5,780 nt of DNA. It comes from UBA5336 sp038526245 (GTDB lineage Bacteria; Pseudomonadota; Alphaproteobacteria; Caulobacterales; Hyphomonadaceae). The stretch's first letter is position 1. Each line of letters begins with the position of its first letter. The stretch is from assembly GCA_038526245.1 (NCBI GenBank), contig JBCBGZ010000114.1, forward strand, positions 1 through 5,780, given 5' to 3'. Both the position numbers and the translations under genes were made by a program. Below the pieces are notes generated by a model that ran no database searches, was not told the DNA's origin, and saw nothing but the letters and a program-made list of their open reading frames with translations. Of this stretch, positions 1-4,446 are shown one piece after another.

Positions 1-591
1 CTCGCCACCGAAATTCGCCATTTACAACGCACGGAGGTGCTCGAAGCCGAGGAGTACTTCTCCGCCGGGCAGAAGGGCAGCTCCGCCATGCCCCACAAGC
101 GCAATCCGGTCCTGACGGAGAACCTGACGGGCCTGGCGCGCCTTGTGCGCTCAGCAGTCACGCCCGCCATGGAGAATGTGGCGCTCTGGCATGAGCGGGA
201 CATCTCCCATTCGTCCGTCGAGCGCGGGATCGGGCCGGATGCCACCGTGCATCTGGACTTTGCCCTTCAGAGGCTCGCTGGCGTGATCGAGAACCTCGTC
301 GTCTATCCCGAGAACATGCAAGGCAATATGGACAAGATGGGTGGGCTACATAACTCCCAGCGCGTCCTGCTGGCACTTGTCGAGGCCGGTGCCAGCCGCG
401 AGGAGGGCTATACTCTCGTCCAGCGCAACGCGATGAAGACCTGGCGCGGCGAAGGCGCCTTCCTGGACCACCTGAAGGCCGATGCGGAGGTCACGTCCAA
501 ACTGTCAGATGCCGAGCTCGAAGCCCTGTTCGACATGGAGTACCACCTGAAACGCGTCGACCACATCTTTGGGCGCGTATTCGGGGTTTAA
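1..591 (+). CDS. purB: Adenylosuccinate lyase, C-terminal part (5' end outside window)
   Basis: PurB cleaves SAICAR to AICAR and adenylosuccinate to AMP, releasing fumarate, in cytosolic purine synthesis. The reading frame is open from base 1, so the gene starts upstream. The 196 visible residues are roughly the last 45% of a protein that is usually about 430 residues long. Visible residues 26-36 are the fumarase/aspartase superfamily signature GSSAMPHKRNP. It lies on the mobile loop that carries the catalytic serine, by family knowledge the second Ser (visible residue 28). The following ENLTGLARLVRS, WHERDISHSSVER and SQRVLLAL segments are typical of bacterial PurB rather than of fumarase, aspartase or argininosuccinate lyase. 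The C-terminal helical domain ends normally in a TAA at 589-591. The next gene is convergent. A GTG at 37 falls inside the conserved domain and is not the start. Confidence 0.95.
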   Translation, partial: LATEIRHLQRTEVLEAEEYFSAGQKGSSAMPHKRNPVLTENLTGLARLVRSAVTPAMENVALWHERDISHSSVERGIGPDATVHLDFALQRLAGVIENLVVYPENMQGNMDKMGGLHNSQRVLLALVEAGASREEGYTLVQRNAMKTWRGEGAFLDHLKADAEVTSKLSDAELEALFDMEYHLKRVDHIFGRVFGV

Positions 592-614
592 CCTCGGACT
601 GAAGCCCGAGAGGT
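591..614 (+). terminator. Weak hairpin after purB, possible terminator
   Basis: ACCTCGG (591-597) can pair with CC (606-607) plus GAGGT (610-614), leaving an 8-base loop and a 2-base bulge. The simpler pairing is CTCGG (593-597) with CCGAG (606-610). It sits exactly at the purB stop, in the 65-base gap between two convergent genes, where a terminator would be expected. There is no T tract on either side, so intrinsic termination is doubtful. Confidence 0.25.
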
Positions 615-656
615 GCTGTTCGCCGCAGGAGTTCGACGCATCGAATTATGGCTGCG

Positions 657-1163
657 CTAAGCGGTTATCTGCGGTTTGATCAGAGGGAATTTCAGGAGTT
701 CTACAACCGGTGCGACGGGGTCCTGACGCCCCGCAGCAATGTTCTCCGAGACGGCCAGTATGGCGCGCTCATGGTCGCCCATGAATGTCGCGAGTGCAAA
801 GGCCTCGGTGTCTTCTTCCGCGGTGACCAGGCTCGCAAGCTCCTCATATTGGGGTAGCCCCTTTGCCCGGATGCCGGCCGCCATCGCGTCAAACTGATCA
901 CACCACGGCATCTCGCGCAGCATATCTGCGCTTTTAACGCCGCGCGGCCGTGAGGCGGGATCCTCATCGAGAGGGAGCCCGAGCTTTGTCAGAACCGGCC
1001 GCATCACCGCCTTGCCCTCGGTTTCCAGCTGGAGAAGCGACCCGAGCGTGTAGCGCTGCGCATCATCCTCGGCAAAGGGTACGAGCGCTTCGAAGAACGC
1101 TTCTCCGAACTGCTCGCCATGGTAAACGTCCAGCAGTGCTTCGCGGAACATTGGGCTGACCAT
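657..1163 (-). CDS. Small all-helical protein, possibly ferritin-like; function unknown
   Basis: I do not recognise a named family. The 168-residue product is acidic and looks almost wholly helical. Long amphipathic stretches lie at about 4-30, 33-60, 76-100, 104-144 and 150-160, with no signal peptide or membrane segment, so it is probably cytosolic. The pattern recalls a ferritin-like four-helix bundle: E17 in the first helix, E47/E49 in the second, E107/E108 and E116/E117/E120 in the third region, then H131-E132. The canonical paired ExxH ligands are not visible, because E47 and E49 lack a His three residues on and H131 is preceded by Met at -3. A di-iron role is therefore only a guess. 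The ATG start is well supported by AGGAGG at 1171-1176, seven bases upstream. The gene follows the cupin gene by 24 bases on the same strand and is probably the last gene of the lyase-cupin operon. It converges on purB. Confidence 0.8.
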   Translation of the reverse strand: MVSPMFREALLDVYHGEQFGEAFFEALVPFAEDDAQRYTLGSLLQLETEGKAVMRPVLTKLGLPLDEDPASRPRGVKSADMLREMPWCDQFDAMAAGIRAKGLPQYEELASLVTAEEDTEAFALATFMGDHERAILAVSENIAAGRQDPVAPVVELLKFPLIKPQITA

Positions 1164-1170
1164 GTCCTTT

Positions 1171-1176
1171 CCTCCT
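1171..1176 (-). promoter_or_regulatory. Ribosome binding site of the small helical protein gene
   Basis: On the - strand this reads AGGAGG, a full Shine-Dalgarno sequence seven bases before the ATG at 1163. It fixes that start and shows the gene is independently translated although it lies only 24 bases after the cupin stop codon. Confidence 0.85.
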
Positions 1177-1187
1177 GATCAGCGCGC

Positions 1188-1679
1188 CTAGACCGATGTC
1201 ATGAAGTACTTTTTAAGCCGCGCAGTGATGTGCCATGTCATCGGCGCACCTTTCGATGCGAACACCACCTCGCCGGGTCCGAAGGTTTCTTCGACGCCGT
1301 CTGCGTTTGTAATCGTCAAGGACCCGGAAATGATGGTCATCATTTCATCGACCGGATACGCGCTGATCTCGACCCTGCAAGGCGCACACTCCCAAATGCC
1401 AGCGGAAACCGAGCCATCCTCAGCACTGTAGAACGGCGTCGTCGTCTCCTCCTGATCATCCGTTGTGAAACTCGACTTCGGGATCAGGTTTGAAGGGACC
1501 GCACCGCCTTCGCGGTCGGGCAGAATTTTGAACGTGGCATAGGTCAACGGCTTATCATCCCTGGCTTTATAAAGACGAATAACGTGATCTTCGGACGAGA
1601 AGTGCTCTCGCTCGACAGCCTGACGTTTCTGCACGAGCCGCGCAAGCAAGAACCCGTGACGGCGCAACTTGAACGACAA
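1188..1679 (-). CDS. Cupin domain protein of the DUF861/EutQ-like (cupin_3) type
   Basis: The C-terminal 70 or so residues form a single cupin barrel of the cupin_3 type: AGIWECAP (93-100), the DEMMTIISGSLTIT strand pair (111-124), FGPGE (133-137), then KGAPMTWHI and a terminal KKYF. E112, G119, the GPG turn, G144 and W149 match the family pattern. Members include (S)-ureidoglycine aminohydrolase-like and ethanolamine-utilisation EutQ-like proteins, but many are uncharacterised, so no substrate is assigned. A half-barrel-like region precedes it from about residue 32. The start is unsure. The frame has no ATG, and the 1679 start is a TTG whose nearest GAGG lies about 12 bases upstream. A GTG at residue 16 and other TTGs are alternatives, and the first 30 residues do not look conserved. 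The gene lies 71 bases after the lyase gene and 24 before the helical protein gene, all on the same strand. Confidence 0.85.
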   Translation of the reverse strand: MSFKLRRHGFLLARLVQKRQAVEREHFSSEDHVIRLYKARDDKPLTYATFKILPDREGGAVPSNLIPKSSFTTDDQEETTTPFYSAEDGSVSAGIWECAPCRVEISAYPVDEMMTIISGSLTITNADGVEETFGPGEVVFASKGAPMTWHITARLKKYFMTSV

Positions 1680-1750
1680 ACAAAAGCATAACCTCGCGCC
1701 CTTTGGGTTGGAGGCTGAATCAACGCGACCAAGGCGCCTGACTTCCCAGT

Positions 1751-2995
1751 CTAACTATACCGCGCTTCAACCTTTGGGCCGTCCTGTCCGGCCGCGACCG
1801 TTTTCATGCTGTCTTCGAGGTCGGTGAGGTACTGGTCGATGACTTCGGCGTGCTTCGGGCTGAGCATCAGGTGCAGGCTTGGCGGCTCTTTGGTGACGCT
1901 GGTGAACCAGCCGCGGCGGTAGATCTCGCCATAGATGGCGAAGCTGTGATGGTCGGGGTGGCGGAAAGCGATGAGGCCCAGCATGGGGTTGCCGAGCACC
2001 TCGAAACCGAGGGCTCTGACGCCTGCCTCCACCCGCTCTCGCGTGGCACAGACCTGGCCCTGGAGGCGCTTGTATCCCTCAACGCCGAGATGGTTCATCA
2101 CGGCCCAGGCCGCTGCGATGGCCCCGCCGGGGCGCGTGCCCGCCAGGGTCGGCGTTTTCATCGGCGCGCCAGACCAGCCCTTCAGGTCGAATGGCATGTG
2201 GGCATAAAGATCGCCGGAGCGAAACAGCACGGTGGATGCGCCCTTCGCGGCATAACCGTATTTGTGCAGGTCCGCGCTCATGGACATCACTGCCGGAACC
2301 TCAAAATCGAAGGGCGGAACAGGCACGCCGTTCATCCGCGCGAAGGGGGCAAAATAGCCGCCGACGCAGGCATCCACATGTAGCCAGACGCCCTTGGCTT
2401 CGGCCACCTCGCCAAGCGCCTCGATCGGATCGATGATGCCGTGGGGAAAGTTAGGGGCTGAGCCCACCATCATGATCGTGTCACCATCGCAATGGGCGCC
2501 CATGGCGTCCGAGTCAGCCTCAAAAGTGCCTTCAGTCCTGAGGGGAACGCGGCGCACCTCAATGTCCATCAGATGGGCGGCCTTGTCGAAGGCGAGGTGC
2601 GCCGACTGTGGCAACACGATATTGGCCTGCTCGCGCGCCCTGCCCTGGCTGCGGGCAAAATCCCGCGCGGTCTTGATGGCCATCGTGATGGAGTCAGTCC
2701 CACCCGACGTCATCGCGCCCGTGGCGCCGTCCGGCCCATGCAGCAGGCCAAGCGCCATGGAGATGACGTCCTTCTCCATCTGCGCGAGACTGGGGAAAGC
2801 GAGCGGGCCGAGCCCGTTCTCGCTCATGAACGCCGCATAGGCCTCTTTCTGGACCTGGGCGATCTCCTCACCCGCATTGAAGACATAGACAGCGGTCTTG
2901 CCATCGCGCCATTTGGCATCGCCAGTACTGCGGGCATCCATCTCGGCGCGCACATCGGCCCAGGCGCGGCCGGCAGCAGGCATTTGCATCCCCAT
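1751..2995 (-). CDS. Sphingosine-1-phosphate lyase-like PLP-dependent enzyme (group II decarboxylase fold)
   Basis: The 414-residue protein has the fold-type I PLP layout of the sphingosine-1-phosphate lyase (SPL/Dpl1) branch. Visible landmarks are AMTSGGTDSI (94-103, phosphate-binding loop), SAHLAFDKAA (131-140, with H133 expected to stack on the PLP ring), APNFPHGIIDP (180-190), HVDACVGGY (206-214, with D208 facing the pyridine nitrogen), SADLHKYGYAAKG (240-252, with K245 the expected Schiff-base lysine) and GTRPGGAIAA (286-295). HKYGYA.KG and the GxRPGG motif are more SPL-like than glutamate-decarboxylase-like. SPL enzymes split phosphorylated long-chain bases into phosphoethanolamine and a fatty aldehyde. 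The exact substrate here is inferred and could be another amine or amino acid. There is no N-terminal membrane anchor, so it should be soluble like known bacterial SPL and unlike the eukaryotic ER enzyme. The ATG is fixed by GGAGGAG seven bases upstream. It is the first gene of a likely three-gene operon. Confidence 0.9.
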   Translation of the reverse strand: MGMQMPAAGRAWADVRAEMDARSTGDAKWRDGKTAVYVFNAGEEIAQVQKEAYAAFMSENGLGPLAFPSLAQMEKDVISMALGLLHGPDGATGAMTSGGTDSITMAIKTARDFARSQGRAREQANIVLPQSAHLAFDKAAHLMDIEVRRVPLRTEGTFEADSDAMGAHCDGDTIMMVGSAPNFPHGIIDPIEALGEVAEAKGVWLHVDACVGGYFAPFARMNGVPVPPFDFEVPAVMSMSADLHKYGYAAKGASTVLFRSGDLYAHMPFDLKGWSGAPMKTPTLAGTRPGGAIAAAWAVMNHLGVEGYKRLQGQVCATRERVEAGVRALGFEVLGNPMLGLIAFRHPDHHSFAIYGEIYRRGWFTSVTKEPPSLHLMLSPKHAEVIDQYLTDLEDSMKTVAAGQDGPKVEARYS

Positions 2996-3002
2996 GGCGT
3001 GT

Positions 3003-3009
3003 CTCCTCC
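3003..3009 (-). promoter_or_regulatory. Ribosome binding site of the lyase gene
   Basis: The - strand reads GGAGGAG, seven bases before the ATG at 2995. This decides that start over the internal ATGs at codons 3 and 5 and over longer readings. Confidence 0.85.
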
Positions 3010-3040
3010 ACGTTTTTCGCGAGTGTGACGCAAGCCCCTC

Positions 3041-3076
3041 CGAAACGCAAAAGGCCGCTCTCCATCGAGAACGGCC
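3041..3076 (-). terminator. Terminator-shaped hairpin with T tract in the lyase 5' leader
   Basis: The stem pairs GGCCG (3053-3057) with CGGCC (3072-3076) and TCTC (3059-3062) with GAGA (3067-3070). There is one C/A mismatch and a CATC tetraloop. Read on the - strand it is followed directly by TTTTGCGTTTCG, a reasonable intrinsic-terminator tail. On the + strand the nearest TTTT is several bases away. No - strand gene lies to its right in this window. It therefore sits 46-81 bases upstream of the lyase start, where it would act as an attenuator, as a block to antisense transcription, or as a relic of a lost gene. Confidence 0.5.
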
Positions 3077-3216
3077 GAGCCTGCTTTTCGCAGATCATAT
3101 CATCCCAACGCCCGGCGGTTTGTCTTTGCGTGCCGTGTCGTCGAACCGGGTTTTAAGCGTGAGATACAAAGGAGTCGTTAATTCCAGAAAATTCAGTGGG
3201 TTAACGTAAACACCTC

Positions 3217-3333
3217 ATGCATTACCCTTACATGATTGTTACTGAATTCGGCCGATTCCCTAACCGAGCGTTAACCCTCTTGGGCGAAGAGGGCGCATTG
3301 GAATGGTTCCGGAGCGCCCACGGCGATGTCTAA
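3217..3333 (+). CDS. Possible 38-codon leader ORF overlapping the fliM-like start
   Basis: An ATG at 3217 opens a 38-codon frame that stops with TAA at 3331-3333, so its end overlaps the ATG of the fliM-like gene (3326) in another frame. The second half of the peptide (ALTLLGEEGALEWFRSAHGD, residues 18-37) looks protein-like, and the overlap would allow translational coupling. Against it: there is no clear Shine-Dalgarno before 3217, the CtrA-like box lies inside it (so a promoter there would start transcripts within the frame), and it is short enough to arise by chance. A second in-frame ATG is at 3232. Confidence 0.2.
   Translation: MHYPYMIVTEFGRFPNRALTLLGEEGALEWFRSAHGDV
3260..3274 (+). 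promoter_or_regulatory. CtrA-like binding site (CTAA-N7-TTAA)
   Basis: The bases read CTAA, seven spacer bases, then TTAA followed by C. This matches the alphaproteobacterial CtrA full site TTAA-N7-TTAA at seven of eight positions with exact spacing. It ends 51 bases before the ATG of the fliM-like gene. In Caulobacter and relatives the response regulator CtrA drives early flagellar genes, so site and gene agree. The site is inferred from the motif alone. The other TTAA copies nearby are not spaced as full sites. Confidence 0.5.
3275..3293 (+). other. Perfect 7-bp hairpin in the fliM-like leader
   Basis: CCCTCTT (3275-3281) pairs perfectly with AAGAGGG (3287-3293) around a GGGCG loop. It begins at the base after the CtrA-like box and ends 32 bases before the ATG. 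It has no T tract on either strand, so it is not a typical terminator. It could be an mRNA leader structure or a protein-binding inverted repeat. Confidence 0.4.
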
Positions 3334-4366
3334 CGTGAAGTCCCCTCCCCGGCCGAAGCAGGGCGAGCGCAAGCGCAGCGGCAAACTCGCAGGCGGCAAG
3401 GTCACATCGGATAATCTGCGCCCGGCGCGGGTGGACCCCAAACGCCCCTTCCCAACGGCGCGAGGCGTGCTGTCTGCAGCTGAGATCGAAGCGCTGCTGC
3501 GTCCTGACCTGCCCGACGCTCCAGCGCAGCCAACAGAGACCACGCCCCGCTCGATCGCAAATCTTGACGCGCCTCAGACCGCGCTCGACGCCGACGACGC
3601 CCAGCGCCTCTGCGCCCGGCTGGGACTCGCCATGCACCGTGCCACGGGGCTCGGCGTCGGATTGAAGCCGGTCGACACCGTATCCCAAACTTTCCGCTCG
3701 GCCTTCCCGGCGCCGGATATGGGCGCGGCATTTGCCTGCTATGGCCCAGAGAATGGCGATGTCGACGCGGTTTTGGCGCTTTCGCCCATGGCCACTTTGG
3801 CGCTGGTCGACGCCTCCTGCGGGGCCGATGCTGGTGATCTGCGAGACGTCCAGCCCCGGGCGCTGACGGAGATTGATACAACGCTGCTGGACCGGTTGCT
3901 GCGCCCGCTCTCGGCCCACTTGCCTGGCGGTAGCCTTCACTGCCTCGAAAGCCGGGCAGCCTTTACGCTGTCACTAGCCCCGCCCGGGCCAGCCACGCGG
4001 ATTGACCTTGATCTGAAGCTGGACGGGTTTTCCGCGTCAGCCCGGCTGATCCTGAGCGACGCGGCCTGGGAGACGTTTAAGGCGCAGCCCGAAGAGCCGC
4101 TTGACCCCATCGGCGCGGCAGGCACCCCACGAGGGCGCGAGCTGACCGCTCTGCTCACCGCGCGAATTGCTTCGCTCAGCGTGCCTGTCTCTCGTCTTGC
4201 CAACCTCAAGCCCGGCGATACGCTCCTCCTTGGCGTTCCTGCCGACGAGCCTGTCCAACTTCTCTCTGGCGGACGAATGGGCGCTGTTGCAGCCGAAGGC
4301 GAGGTCGGCCGTAAGGGCGCAAAAATGGCCGTACGCGTCACAAAGCGCGGCCCGGCGCTGCGCTGA
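3326..4366 (+). CDS. Divergent FliM-family flagellar motor switch protein
   Basis: FliM forms the middle tier of the flagellar C-ring, binds phospho-CheY through its N-terminus and sets rotation direction. The 346-residue protein has all three FliM parts in order. LSAAEIEALL (49-58) resembles the N-terminal CheY-binding LSQxEIDALL motif. A degenerate FliM middle domain spans about 90-250, including RALTEIDTTLLDRLLRPL (178-195), which matches the family's 'LTxIE' helix. A SpoA/FliMN C-terminal domain (about 273-340) contains SLSVPVSRLANLKPGDTLLLG. Length fits FliM (about 330-350). Unusual features are a basic, proline-rich 46-residue extension before the EIEALL motif, poor conservation of the middle domain, and no flagellar gene beside it. 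The ATG at 3326 is the first start after an in-frame stop at 3272 and has a weak GGAG (3311-3314). A non-flagellar (type III secretion YscQ) role is less likely because of the EIEALL motif. Confidence 0.8.
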   Translation: MSNVKSPPRPKQGERKRSGKLAGGKVTSDNLRPARVDPKRPFPTARGVLSAAEIEALLRPDLPDAPAQPTETTPRSIANLDAPQTALDADDAQRLCARLGLAMHRATGLGVGLKPVDTVSQTFRSAFPAPDMGAAFACYGPENGDVDAVLALSPMATLALVDASCGADAGDLRDVQPRALTEIDTTLLDRLLRPLSAHLPGGSLHCLESRAAFTLSLAPPGPATRIDLDLKLDGFSASARLILSDAAWETFKAQPEEPLDPIGAAGTPRGRELTALLTARIASLSVPVSRLANLKPGDTLLLGVPADEPVQLLSGGRMGAVAAEGEVGRKGAKMAVRVTKRGPALR

Positions 4367-4446
4367 CAGCTATCGCCGGGCGACGCGAACGATGTCCAGA
4401 CGAAATATTCTAGCCGTCAAGCGCGTCAGATTTATCGCCCGATGCT

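Larger units (their letters stand above)
2996..3325. other. Divergent intergenic region between lyase operon and fliM-like gene
   Basis: About 330 bases without a recognised full-size gene. It must carry the promoters of both the leftward lyase operon and the rightward fliM-like gene. Its right half is visibly AT-richer than the coding DNA on either side (TTAA at 3153-3156, 3178-3181, 3201-3204 and 3271-3274), as expected of control DNA. It contains the lyase RBS, a terminator-shaped hairpin, a CtrA-like box, a second hairpin and a possible short leader ORF. I could not assign a convincing -35/-10 pair on either strand. Confidence 0.6.

Noticed and set aside
1680..1750. Hairpin or separate promoter between the lyase and cupin genes
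   Set aside because: Only a five-base GCGCC/GGCGC pairing with a long loop is visible and no convincing promoter hexamers, so a single operon is the simpler reading.
1850..2383. 177-codon + strand frame opposite the lyase gene
   Set aside because: It lies wholly within the PLP enzyme, which has family motifs throughout. The antisense product is not recognisable.
3120..3165. GGTTCGA on the - strand resembling a tRNA T-loop
   Set aside because: The flanking bases do not form a T-stem, and no acceptor stem, D-arm or anticodon arm can be built around it.
3260..3940. 226-codon open frame on the - strand over the fliM-like gene
   Set aside because: It is antisense to a gene with clear FliM motifs. 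Its Arg/Gly/Gln-rich product has no recognisable domain and looks like a high-GC shadow frame.
4367..4446. Possible bidirectional terminator between the convergent fliM-like and hydrolase genes
   Set aside because: GGGCGA near 4378 and TCGCCC near 4436 can pair, but only six pairs across a loop of about 50 bases and with no T tract.
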